Assembly (NCBI GenBank): GCA_002350625.1
Contig: DEFE01000012.1
Location: 258 to 16,664 of the forward strand
Length of the DNA stretch: 16,407 nucleotides
Direction: 5' to 3'
From: Lachnospiraceae bacterium UBA2860
GTDB taxonomy: Bacteria > Bacillota > Clostridia > Lachnospirales > Lachnospiraceae
The notes under the pieces are model-generated. The model ran no database searches. It was given only the letters and a program-made list of their open reading frames with translations, and was not told the DNA's origin. How positions within the stretch are numbered: position 1 is the stretch's first letter; every line of letters starts with the position of its first letter. Position numbers and translations under genes: made by a program. Shown here in pieces: positions 1 to 6,146 of the stretch.

Positions 1-435
1 TGGGTCATGCAGGCAATGGAGGCGCAGGGCTTTGAGAAGGATTCAGATGGCATATACCAGATTTCGCAGAGCGGTATTTCTATGCGGATACCGACAGCAT
101 TGATTCCTAAATGCCCGGATGACGGATCGGATGTTACAATGAATCTTCGCGCCGACGATCTCTTTGTAGAGGATGAAGGATGGCATAGAGCGTCAGCTGC
201 TTATGCTGATTTCATCCATAGGCATGAAAACCTGCATACACTCTATTTTGAGATCGGCGTCGGGGCCAATACACCTGTGATCATTAAGTATCCCTTCTGG
301 GCAATGACAAGAGCGAATCCAAAGGCCAAGTATGCCTGCCTGAATTACAATGAGGCTTTCTGCCCGCACCAAATCGAGAATCAGTCCATCTGCATTGACG
401 GAGATGCAGATACAATTCTTGCTTCCTTGAAATGA
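1..435 (+). CDS. SIR2-family (macrodomain-type sirtuin) protein, 5'-truncated by the window edge
   Basis: The reading frame is open from base 1, so only the last 144 or so residues are present; the ATG at position 7 is probably internal. The visible part matches the C-terminal half of bacterial class M sirtuins. It has a segment ending IPKCPDDG, then MNLRADDLFVEDEGWH, then the family-typical YFEIGVGANTPVIIKYPFW strand-helix region. Sirtuins are NAD-dependent deacylases or ADP-ribosyltransferases. The class M type is usually encoded beside a macrodomain and lipoate-related genes, and acts on a lipoylated carrier protein. The catalytic His and NAD-binding Rossmann motif would lie upstream of the window. 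Oddity: where a zinc-knuckle CPxCG would be expected the sequence reads CPDDG, so one zinc cysteine seems lost. Family assignment is fairly sure; activity cannot be judged from this fragment. Confidence 0.75.
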   Translation, partial: WVMQAMEAQGFEKDSDGIYQISQSGISMRIPTALIPKCPDDGSDVTMNLRADDLFVEDEGWHRASAAYADFIHRHENLHTLYFEIGVGANTPVIIKYPFWAMTRANPKAKYACLNYNEAFCPHQIENQSICIDGDADTILASLK

Positions 436-441
436 AAAAAA

Positions 442-478
442 CTCCCGGTCACCGGCAATTTATACAGATGATCGGGAG
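442..478 (+). terminator. Intrinsic terminator after the sirtuin gene
   Basis: Arms CTCCCGGTCA (442-451) and TGATCGGGAG (469-478) pair over 10 bp with one G-T wobble, with a 17-nt loop. The stem starts seven bases after the stop codon. The T-tract on the plus side is weak, but an A-run (435-441) precedes the stem, so it could also act on the minus strand. Confidence 0.55.
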
Positions 479-515
479 CGTTGTATTTACCCGGCTCAGC
501 CCTCGAAGGTGGGCA

Positions 516-659
516 CCATAACTTCTCACTGAAGGCGGTGACCTCGCCGTCCTGCTGTTTAAGAATTCGGAGGAAGTCCTCCATCGTGCCTCGCCGGACG
601 CGGATGTCGCTGATCTGCTGACCGCACGGATGCTTGTGACGAACGCGGTATAAAGCCTG
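516..659 (-). pseudogene. Possible relic of a serine-recombinase C-terminal end
   Basis: Read on the minus strand, one frame contains RVRRGTMEDFLRILKQQDG followed by EVTAFSEKLW. This resembles the last part of large serine recombinases, in which a (T)MEEFLxxL...(F)DExLW segment precedes a closing strand region. The frame has a stop just upstream of the recognisable part, no start codon fits, and after LW the family-like sequence ends. No other part of a recombinase is found nearby. The rest of 479-760 shows no convincing gene. The assignment rests on remembered family resemblance over about 45 residues; a chance hit or an unrelated remnant is possible. Confidence 0.3.
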
Positions 660-663
660 GCAC

Positions 664-691
664 TTGCATTATTCTTTGGCACTTGTATAAT
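664..691 (+). promoter_or_regulatory. Promoter for the flavin-reductase-fold gene
   Basis: A perfect -10 TATAAT (686-691) is preceded at 16 bp by TTGCAT (664-669), a reasonable housekeeping -35. It lies about 90 bases before the start at 779. A 9-bp direct repeat TGGCACTTG (658-666 and 677-685) overlaps the -35 and the spacer and could be an operator. Confidence 0.6.
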
Positions 692-778
692 GTGCATTAG
701 CACAGCTGAGAAATCAGGAGGCAGGTGCTGAATTCAGACGTGATGCGCAGGAATCCGGAAGAAAGGAAATAAACGATC

Positions 779-1351
779 ATGAAGAAAAATCTTGGAGTGG
801 TTCAGGCTGTTTATCCGATGCCTGTACTGATGGTTGCAGCTTACGATGAGAACGGCAAGGTAAATGTGATGAATGCGGCATGGGGCATGATCTGCAATGA
901 GGACAGAATCGCACTGTTCATTGACGAGGATCATAAGACCACCCAGAATCTGCTTAAGACAAAGGCTTTTACTGTCAGTCTGGCTGATAAAGATCATATG
1001 GATGCGGCAGACTTCTTTGGCATTGCATCCGGTAACAAGATGGATGATAAATTTGAGAGAACCGGCTATACTGCTGTGAAGAGCGAGTTTGTCAATGCTC
1101 CGGTCATTGATGAGTTCCCTGTGGTGATGGAATGTGAGCTTGCTGAGGTAGCAGAGACAGAGAGTTTTTACTGCATCGTGGGCAGGATCGTCAACACGGC
1201 TGCGGAGGAAAAAGTACTGTCAGAGAATGGCAAGGTGGACCCGTCAAAGCTCCAGGCACTGATCTTTGACCAGTTCCAGAATGGCTATTATGTAGCAAAA
1301 GAAAAAGTCGGGAAAGCCTGGAATGCAGGCGCTGACCTCATGAAAAAATGA
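779..1351 (+). CDS. Flavin reductase-like / flavoredoxin family protein (FMN-binding split barrel)
   Basis: The 190-residue protein matches the DIM6/NTAB-type flavin-reductase fold. It has an N-terminal PMPVLMVAAYDENGKVNVMNAAW strand pair, the FIDEDHKTTQNLL turn and FTVSLADKDHMDAADFFGIASG, the usual FMN-binding face, and it ends with a barrel-closing strand. Members bind FMN noncovalently; some reduce free flavin with NAD(P)H, others carry electrons as flavoredoxins. It is expected to be cytosolic: no signal peptide or membrane segment is seen. The start is supported by AAAGGA about 11 bases upstream and by alignment to the family's usual N-terminus. It has its own promoter (664-691) and is followed by a terminator (1378-1409), so it is probably a single-gene unit. 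The specific partner or substrate cannot be read from the sequence. Confidence 0.85.
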   Translation: MKKNLGVVQAVYPMPVLMVAAYDENGKVNVMNAAWGMICNEDRIALFIDEDHKTTQNLLKTKAFTVSLADKDHMDAADFFGIASGNKMDDKFERTGYTAVKSEFVNAPVIDEFPVVMECELAEVAETESFYCIVGRIVNTAAEEKVLSENGKVDPSKLQALIFDQFQNGYYVAKEKVGKAWNAGADLMKK

Positions 1352-1377
1352 GAGATATGGGATGAATGATATGGTAC

Positions 1378-1409
1378 AGGGGCAGGAGGTATTCTCCGAG
1401 CCCTTTTTT
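1378..1409 (+). terminator. Intrinsic terminator after the flavin-reductase gene
   Basis: A two-part stem (outer AGGG-GC with GCCCT and inner GGAG with CTCC, separated by a small internal loop) has loop GTATT. It is followed directly by six T residues at 1404-1409. It separates the flavin-reductase gene from the hydrolase pair downstream. Confidence 0.7.
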
Positions 1410-1526
1410 GAGCCGCACTTCATCTTTTGCTTGACCCTCTCATTATGAAGGCAGGTTTAAAAAGAGAGATTTTTTGATGAAGCACGGAAGTCTTGATTAC
1501 AAAAAGTGAGAGGAGAAAACCGGTTA

Positions 1527-2330
1527 ATGTCATCCAACGTAAAATATATTGCCAGCGCAGGGCAGACATATATCCCTTTCTGCGAAAACATCCATATAAA
1601 GTTCCCGGCATTTGAACCTCCGGCCAAACCGGAGCCATTGCTTTCGGAACTGAAGCTCACTGCGGAGGCGGTTGACAAAGGATATGTACTGCCTTCCCAA
1701 AAGCAGCATTTTCTTCCGGGAGTGACGGAGGAAATGATGGACTGGTTCTGGGCCAATATGGAAAAAGGTTACTATCTGTGGGCTCCGGGCTCGCACAAGC
1801 GCTTCAATTGGATCAGGACACCTGCCGAATATGGCATAGAAGAATCCGTCCATATGATCGCCGAATCCTGTGGGGAAGGTCTTCCGGTTTTCGGAGGAAA
1901 CGGGGTTGAGATCCACCGGCTTCACTTAAAAGAGTTTTATCCCTTCGAAACTGCCTTAAAACATGTCATCTGTGAAGGTGTTTTCAACGATGCCGGAGAA
2001 CTGGTTGATTCCACGATTCACGAATGGGAAAATGCCCCCGGAGGTCTTGTACATATGACAGCGACCGTTCAAAATTCCAGAGCTTCCGCGCCCCCTGCAT
2101 TTATCCTCGACATGCTGAAGAAAGACCCGTCCGTAAAGATCGTGCCAAACTACGCCACAGACCATGAGGATTTTGAGGCCAGCCAGTGGCCCGTTTTTCT
2201 TCCTCGTCTGTATGAGCTCTGGAAAAATCATCCCGACCCCTCGCAAAATGTGAAGTGCAATCTCGAGGTTGTCAAAGACGCAGAAGGGCGCTTCTGTTAT
2301 CTTCATGAAAACGGACCTGTAAAGTTTTAA
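1527..2330 (+). CDS. DAPG hydrolase (PhlG/phloretin hydrolase) family protein
   Basis: The 267-residue protein resembles the 2,4-diacetylphloroglucinol hydrolase family. This family includes PhlG of pseudomonads and the phloretin hydrolase of Eubacterium ramulus, zinc enzymes that cleave a C-C bond next to an aromatic ketone. Family-like segments are YYLWAPGSHKRFNWIRTP, EYGIEESVHMIAESCGEG, VEIHRLHLKEF and STIHEWENAPGGLVHMTAT, which supply several His and Glu residues suited to bind zinc. No signal peptide is seen. The frame is open from a GTG at 1506, but AGAGGAG lies at 1509-1515, inside that extension, so the ATG at 1527 is the real start. The gene is 55 bases upstream of the esterase with no terminator between, so the two are probably co-transcribed. 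Many family members in anaerobes are uncharacterised, so the substrate is open; phloretin-like compounds are one possibility. Confidence 0.75.
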   Translation: MSSNVKYIASAGQTYIPFCENIHIKFPAFEPPAKPEPLLSELKLTAEAVDKGYVLPSQKQHFLPGVTEEMMDWFWANMEKGYYLWAPGSHKRFNWIRTPAEYGIEESVHMIAESCGEGLPVFGGNGVEIHRLHLKEFYPFETALKHVICEGVFNDAGELVDSTIHEWENAPGGLVHMTATVQNSRASAPPAFILDMLKKDPSVKIVPNYATDHEDFEASQWPVFLPRLYELWKNHPDPSQNVKCNLEVVKDAEGRFCYLHENGPVKF

Positions 2331-2385
2331 AGCTGACCATGACGCCGTATCAGGTAATGTGAAAGCAGAAGAGAGGAGTACGAAA

Positions 2386-3432
2386 ATGGCGGAGAAATTC
2401 AGTTTACATAATACACTCAACGAAGTCATGAACAACGCAGGTCCTGCCATGTCCATGTTCTTCCACAAATCCTTCATGCAGTTCGTTCCTGAGGAATTGT
2501 GGGATACTTCGCTCGAAGAGATCGCTGAAAAAGTGATCCTGCCGTGGGGGGCCGATCTCCATTTTCCCTCCGCGGAGCTCGTTGAGGACGCCAACAGGGT
2601 CGAGCACGCGGACGAGCTCTGGGAGCTCATCCCGCTGTGGGTGAAGCCGGAGGACTTCTGCCCCGGCACAGGCGCCGCCGAAAATGTCTCCCTCATGAAG
2701 CTGAAATCCTGTGAGATGGACGGGATCCGCCCCGCGGTCATCGTCTGCCCGGGCGGCGGCTACGAGAACCTCGCCTTCCGCGGCGAGGGCATCGAGGTGG
2801 CGGAGCGCTTTGCCGCAGCCGGCATCCGCCCATTCATCCTTACTTACCGCTTCAATCCGAACCGCTATCCGGCCCCGCAGACGGACCTCGCGCTCGCCGT
2901 CAAATACCTGCGCGCAAATGCCGCCTCCGAGCGCATCGACCCGAACAACCTCACCATCTGCGGCTTCTCGGCAGGCGGACATCTCTGCGCGTCCTTCGCG
3001 GCCAATCGGAACGAGATCGACGCCGCCCTCATGGCCGAGCTCAGGCGCACGCGGCCGGACCTCGCGGAAGCCTATGCCGGCATTTCCGTCAGGCCTGACA
3101 AGGTCGTCCTCGGCTACCCCGTCATCAGCTTCATGTCCGAGGCGCACGAGGGATCCTTCCAGGCGCTCACGGGCGGGGACGAAACACTGAGAGAGCACCT
3201 GTCCGTTGAGAGGCAGGTGGATGAGACCTATCCGAAGACATTTGCGTGGGCCTGCGCCGACGACAGCCTCGTGCCGGCGAGCAACACCACGCGGCTGGGC
3301 GAGGCGCTTGCGGCAAAAGGCGTGCCGCACGCGGTGCGGATCTATCCCGAGGGCGAGCACGGCTGCGTCCTCGGCGCGGGAACCTCCGCGGCGGGATGGT
3401 TTGACGAGATGCTGGCGTTTATGCAATTATGA
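2386..3432 (+). CDS. Alpha/beta hydrolase, acetyl esterase/lipase type
   Basis: The 348-residue protein has the alpha/beta-hydrolase landmarks of small acetyl/xylan esterases. These are the oxyanion loop CPGGGY (about 121-126), nucleophile elbow GFSAGG with Ser195, acid Asp292 or 293 in CADDSLVP, and His325 in EGEHGC. Members hydrolyse short acyl esters, often on plant polysaccharides. The first ~110 residues form an extension not explained by the fold; I do not recognise it. The ATG at 2386 is chosen because AGAGGAG lies seven bases before it; a GTG at 2359 precedes that site. It is likely co-transcribed with the DAPG-hydrolase-like gene. Odd points: base composition changes from moderate to very GC-rich at about 2540, and the stop codon TGA forms the first bases of an intergenic palindrome. 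No export signal is visible, so a cytosolic role on imported esters is the simplest reading. Confidence 0.82.
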   Translation: MAEKFSLHNTLNEVMNNAGPAMSMFFHKSFMQFVPEELWDTSLEEIAEKVILPWGADLHFPSAELVEDANRVEHADELWELIPLWVKPEDFCPGTGAAENVSLMKLKSCEMDGIRPAVIVCPGGGYENLAFRGEGIEVAERFAAAGIRPFILTYRFNPNRYPAPQTDLALAVKYLRANAASERIDPNNLTICGFSAGGHLCASFAANRNEIDAALMAELRRTRPDLAEAYAGISVRPDKVVLGYPVISFMSEAHEGSFQALTGGDETLREHLSVERQVDETYPKTFAWACADDSLVPASNTTRLGEALAAKGVPHAVRIYPEGEHGCVLGAGTSAAGWFDEMLAFMQL

Positions 3433-3455
3433 CACGGGGTCTGACCCCCTGTCAT
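3429..3455 (+). repeat. GGGGTC/GACCCC palindrome, copy 1
   Basis: A 27-bp near-palindrome has arms ATGACACGGGGTC and GACCCCCTGTCAT around a central T. The seventh base of the arm forms a C-C mismatch. The esterase stop codon (3430-3432) is part of the repeat. It is followed by ATT-A-GTTTACATAAAA, a flank shared with the copy at 6115. Confidence 0.85.
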
Positions 3456-3470
3456 ATTAGTTTACATAAA

Positions 3471-3503
3471 ACGGCAGGGGAGCACCCCCTGCCGTGGTTT
3501 TTT
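3471..3503 (+). terminator. Intrinsic terminator, probably bidirectional
   Basis: Arms ACGGCAGGGG and CCCCTGCCGT form a 10-bp GC-rich stem followed by GG and six T. On the other strand the stem is followed by TTTTATG, so it can also end the minus-strand ywlG transcript. It lies between two copies of the palindromic repeat. Confidence 0.85.
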
Positions 3504-3530
3504 ATGACACGGGGTCTGACCCCTTGTCAT
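3504..3530 (+). repeat. GGGGTC/GACCCC palindrome, copy 2
   Basis: It has the same 27-bp layout as copy 1 with arms ATGACACGGGGTC and GACCCCTTGTCAT; here the internal mismatch is C-T. It is preceded by the T-run of the terminator and followed by GTTTTTAC, so the hairpin itself could reinforce termination. The ywlG stop codon is only 4 bases away. Confidence 0.85.
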
Positions 3531-3534
3531 GTTT

Positions 3535-4080
3535 TTACTTCAGCGCGTCGTCGTAGTGGGCGCGCTCCCCGCCGATGAATTTCGGGCGCACGCGCGCCGC
3601 CGTGAGGTGCGCTTCGCCGATCTGCCGCAGGGAGAGGCGCACGGGAACGGCGACCTTCTTCAGATGCATGCCGATGAAGGTGTCGCCGATATCAAGCCCC
3701 GCGTCGGCGCGAATTTCCTCGACGGCGACCGGGTCAGCCGCGTGCGCGTAAGCGGCCGTGGCGAAGGAGCCGCCGGCTTTCGGCTGCGGGACGACATTGA
3801 CGATGTCCGCCCCGGGCACGGCCGCGCGCTCGACGATGATGGCGCGGTTCAGATGCTCGCAGCACTGCGCCGCGACGTATACCCCGCGGGACGAAGCCGC
3901 TTCGAAAATGCCTTCCCACACAGCTTCTGCAACTTCGGGAGACGATGCGCTGCCGATCCTGCTTCCGATGATCTCGGAGGAGGAGCAGCCAACGACGAGG
4001 ATCTGCCCCTTCGTGAGATTTGCTTTGTCCAGAAGCTCCGCGGCTGCCATTTTCGCCTGTTCTTTGATGTCTTCGTACAT
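3535..4080 (-). CDS. ywlG: UPF0340 family protein (YwlG/TIGR01440)
   Basis: The 181-residue protein matches the conserved Bacillota family UPF0340 over its whole length. Recognisable segments are LTKGQILVVGCSSSEIIGSRIG, the VAEAVWEGIFEAASSRGVYVAAQCCEHLNRAIIVE block, and the C-terminal GDTFIGMHLKKVAVPVR followed by ARVRPKFIGGERAHYD. The family has been structurally studied but has no agreed biochemical role; the conserved Cys, His and Ser residues suggest a small-molecule site. It is cytosolic. The start ATG is preceded by AAAGGGATAAGG on the minus strand. The region upstream (4081-4228) contains the 36-bp tandem repeats, and the ECF gene lies beyond in the same direction, so the two might be read together. 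Confidence 0.93.
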   Translation of the reverse strand: MYEDIKEQAKMAAAELLDKANLTKGQILVVGCSSSEIIGSRIGSASSPEVAEAVWEGIFEAASSRGVYVAAQCCEHLNRAIIVERAAVPGADIVNVVPQPKAGGSFATAAYAHAADPVAVEEIRADAGLDIGDTFIGMHLKKVAVPVRLSLRQIGEAHLTAARVRPKFIGGERAHYDDALK

Positions 4081-4150
4081 GTCCTTATCCCTTTCTGTTC
4101 ACAAGACGTATGTTGAGAAAATGCTGCCGGCTGGCGCTTGAGTGATTTAT

Positions 4151-4228
4151 GTCAACCGACTGGCGGATCACACTTGCGCGAATTATGTCAACCGACTGGC
4201 GAATCACACTTGCGCGAATTATGTCAAC
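4151..4228 (-). repeat. 36-bp tandem repeat containing TTGACATAAT
   Basis: There are two full 36-bp units (4151-4186 and 4187-4222) that differ at one base, plus the first six bases of a third (4223-4228). A degraded unit ends near 4150. Read on the minus strand each unit starts GTTGACATAATTCGCGCAAG. The stop codon of the ECF gene (TGA, 4224-4226) lies within the partial third unit. The TTGACA words look like -35 boxes but no matching -10 is seen at 17 bp. Function is unknown. Confidence 0.85.
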
Positions 4229-4763
4229 CCGCGAGGTCCACCCCGGTGATATTTCTGAAGAGGCGATGCAGCCCGGCGTTCCAGTAGAGCACGAGGCTGA
4301 GCACCGCGCCGAGCGACGCCTGCGCGATCTCATATGGAAGCTTGATGATCGCGTATTCCGGCGTGCTGTAGATGAACCATTTGCCCAGCGTGTAGCCGGT
4401 CACCATGATGACGGCGCCGACGGCCACCGCGATGACGGACGCGAGGCGCGGGCGGCTCTTCAGCGCGCGGTGGGAGATGAGCGAAACCGCGACGGCCTGC
4501 AGCCCGTGCGTGGCGAGCGAGACAAACATCGGCAGCGGGTAGAAGAAGAGATCGCCGAGGAAGGAGCCGATGCCGCCCACCGCAAATGCCTCGACCGGGC
4601 CAAGCATAAGCCCCGCCAGGCAGATGACGACATCACACAGATATAAATGCCCGCCGGGCACCGGGATGCCGTAGGAACTGAGCGCGATGTTCATCGCCAT
4701 CAGGACCCCTGCGGCCGTGATCCTTGCCACGGTGAGGGAACGCGCCTGTTTTGCGACTGTCAT
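4224..4763 (-). CDS. ECF transporter S component, ligand unknown (vitamin B6-type possible)
   Basis: The 179-residue protein is very hydrophobic with about six membrane segments, the size and pattern of energy-coupling-factor substrate-binding (S) subunits. It has an N-terminal LTVARITAAGVLMAMNIALS helix, the GGHLYLCDVVICLAGLMLGP segment that lines the ligand site in this superfamily, and the GGIGSFLGDLFFYPLPMFVSL loop. S components sit in the membrane and dock to a shared EcfT-EcfA-EcfA' module encoded elsewhere. The start has a perfect AAGGAGG site 7-8 bases upstream. It is divergent from a MocR regulator. MocR/PdxR regulators commonly control pyridoxal phosphate genes, including candidate B6 transporters, so B6-vitamer uptake is the best guess, though riboflavin- or thiamine-precursor-type ligands are not excluded. 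The stop codon is supplied by the repeat array. Confidence 0.85.
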   Translation of the reverse strand: MTVAKQARSLTVARITAAGVLMAMNIALSSYGIPVPGGHLYLCDVVICLAGLMLGPVEAFAVGGIGSFLGDLFFYPLPMFVSLATHGLQAVAVSLISHRALKSRPRLASVIAVAVGAVIMVTGYTLGKWFIYSTPEYAIIKLPYEIAQASLGAVLSLVLYWNAGLHRLFRNITGVDLAG

Positions 4764-4880
4764 GGCAGAAACCTCCTTTTTCTTTACAAGTATTAAGACA
4801 CAGCATATACTCGGATTGGATATATGGAAATAGCCAGAACTGACACTTTTTATAAGACCAGATTTTGGAAGGAGATTCCC

Positions 4881-6098
4881 ATGACTTACGACATAGACCG
4901 CACGTCACAGGTCCCGGCCTACCTGCAGCTCTACCGCAGCCTCGTGCGAGAGATTGTTTCCGGCGCTTATCCGCCGGGCAGCCGCCTGCCGTCGAAGCGC
5001 ACGATCGCGGCTGACTCGGGCACAAGCGTGATCACGGCGGAGCACGCGCTGTCCCTGCTTATAGAGGAAGGCTATATCGAATCGAGAGAGCGGAGCGGCT
5101 GCTTCGTCTCTTACCGCGCGCCGGCGGGGGCGGCTGGGGACAGCGCAGCGCCCGGCCGGGAGAGGGGCACCTGGGCAGAGGAAAGCTCTGCGCCCGGCCG
5201 GGAAAGCGGCATCCGGGCAGGGGACAGCTGTGCCCCCGGTCAGTCGGCCGGCAGCGCCGCGTCCCCCGCGCAGTCCGCCCTCCAGGCCGTCGCGGCCTAC
5301 CCGAAACCTCTGGAAAAAGGCGAATTCCCCTTCACCGTCCTCGCCCGGACGATGCGGAAGGTCCTCATCACGAGCGGCGACCGCATCCTCACGAGGTCGC
5401 CGAATGCCGGCTGCCCGGAGCTGCGGACGGAGATCTGCCGCTACCTCGCGCGAAGCCGCGGCCTCGACGTAAGCCCCACGCAGGTGATCATCGGCTCCGG
5501 CGCGGAGTACCTCTACGGGCTCATCGCCCAGCTGATCGGCCGCGACAGCGTCATCGCCGTGGAGGACCCGTGCTACCGGAAAATCCCGCAGGTCTACACT
5601 GCAATGGGCCTGATCTGCGACCGTCTCCCGCTCACGCCCGACGGCATCCCAACGAAAGCGCTCAAAGAGACGAAAGCCTCCGTCCTTCATGTGACGCCCT
5701 TCAACAGTTTTCCGAGCGGCATCACGGTCAGCATTTCCAAAAAAGAGGAGTATATCCGCTGGGCGGCGGAGCGCGGCGGCCTGCTCGTCGAGGACAATTA
5801 CGATTCGGAGCTCACGGTGTCGCGGAAGCCGGAGGAAGCGCTTTTCTCTATCGCCGGCGGCGACCGCGTCATCTATCTGAACACATTTTCGAAGACCATC
5901 GCGCCCTCGCTCAGAACCGGCTACATGGTTCTGCCGCGGGAGCTCATGGCGGCGTACGGCGAGCGCCTCGGGTTTTACGCCTGCTCCGTGCCGCTCTTTG
6001 AGCAGTACGTCCTCGCGGAGCTTCTCAAGAGCGGCGACTACGAGCGCCACGTCAACCGGGTCCGCCGGCGGCGGCGCGAGGCCCTGCGGCAGCAGTGA
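4881..6098 (+). CDS. MocR/PdxR-like GntR-family regulator with aminotransferase domain, C-terminally truncated
   Basis: The protein is 405 residues. An N-terminal GntR winged helix (about 8-75) has the usual YLQLYRSLVREIVSGAYPPG and LPSKRTIAADSGTS segments. A low-complexity linker (about 84-125) contains 14-residue repeats. Then comes a fold-type-I aminotransferase-like domain with VEDNYDSEL (about 303-311) and the PLP lysine in TFSKTIAPSLRTGY (Lys338). Such regulators sense pyridoxal phosphate or its adducts. The start at 4881 is preceded by GGAAGGAG; an upstream in-frame ATG at 4824 lacks a good site. The protein ends at RRRRREALRQQ, where full-length relatives (about 460-500 residues) continue for some 80-100 residues of the small C-terminal subdomain. 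The stop lies directly against a palindromic repeat and no continuation follows in any frame. It may be inactive or retain altered DNA binding. Confidence 0.85.
   Translation: MTYDIDRTSQVPAYLQLYRSLVREIVSGAYPPGSRLPSKRTIAADSGTSVITAEHALSLLIEEGYIESRERSGCFVSYRAPAGAAGDSAAPGRERGTWAEESSAPGRESGIRAGDSCAPGQSAGSAASPAQSALQAVAAYPKPLEKGEFPFTVLARTMRKVLITSGDRILTRSPNAGCPELRTEICRYLARSRGLDVSPTQVIIGSGAEYLYGLIAQLIGRDSVIAVEDPCYRKIPQVYTAMGLICDRLPLTPDGIPTKALKETKASVLHVTPFNSFPSGITVSISKKEEYIRWAAERGGLLVEDNYDSELTVSRKPEEALFSIAGGDRVIYLNTFSKTIAPSLRTGYMVLPRELMAAYGERLGFYACSVPLFEQYVLAELLKSGDYERHVNRVRRRRREALRQQ
5131..5242 (+). repeat. 42-bp in-frame minisatellite in the MocR linker
   Basis: About 2.5 units of a 42-bp repeat, anchored by GCGCCCGGCCGGG at 5148-5160 and 5190-5202 and a decayed GCCCCCGG at 5232. 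It encodes 14-residue units of the form (S/A)APGRExGxxAxxS that lengthen the linker between the DNA-binding and aminotransferase-like domains. Confidence 0.75.
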
Positions 6099-6141
6099 TT
6101 TTATGTAAACAAATATGACAAGGGGTCAGACCCCGTGTCAT
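6099..6141 (-). repeat. GGGGTC/GACCCC palindrome, copy 3, with TTTACATAAAA flank
   Basis: The 27-bp palindrome (6115-6141) read on the minus strand is identical to copy 2. Its minus-strand downstream flank, ATATT-T-GTTTACATAAAA, matches the flank of copy 1 with one change, so the mobile or duplicated unit is about 43 bp. It occupies nearly the whole gap between the MocR stop (6098) and the convergent AraC stop (6147). Confidence 0.85.
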
Positions 6142-6146
6142 AAAAA

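Noticed and set aside
1431..1461. Promoter TTGACC with TTTAAA before the DAPG-hydrolase gene
   Set aside because: The spacer would be 19 bp and the -10 is poor; kept as a weak possibility only.
2404..3426. Long minus-strand frame opposite the esterase
   Set aside because: The plus strand carries the full catalytic motif set; the antisense product is rich in Arg, Ala and Gly without motifs.
4149..4646. Plus-strand frame beginning in the 36-bp repeats
   Set aside because: It starts inside a tandem repeat and then runs antisense to the ECF S component; no family features.
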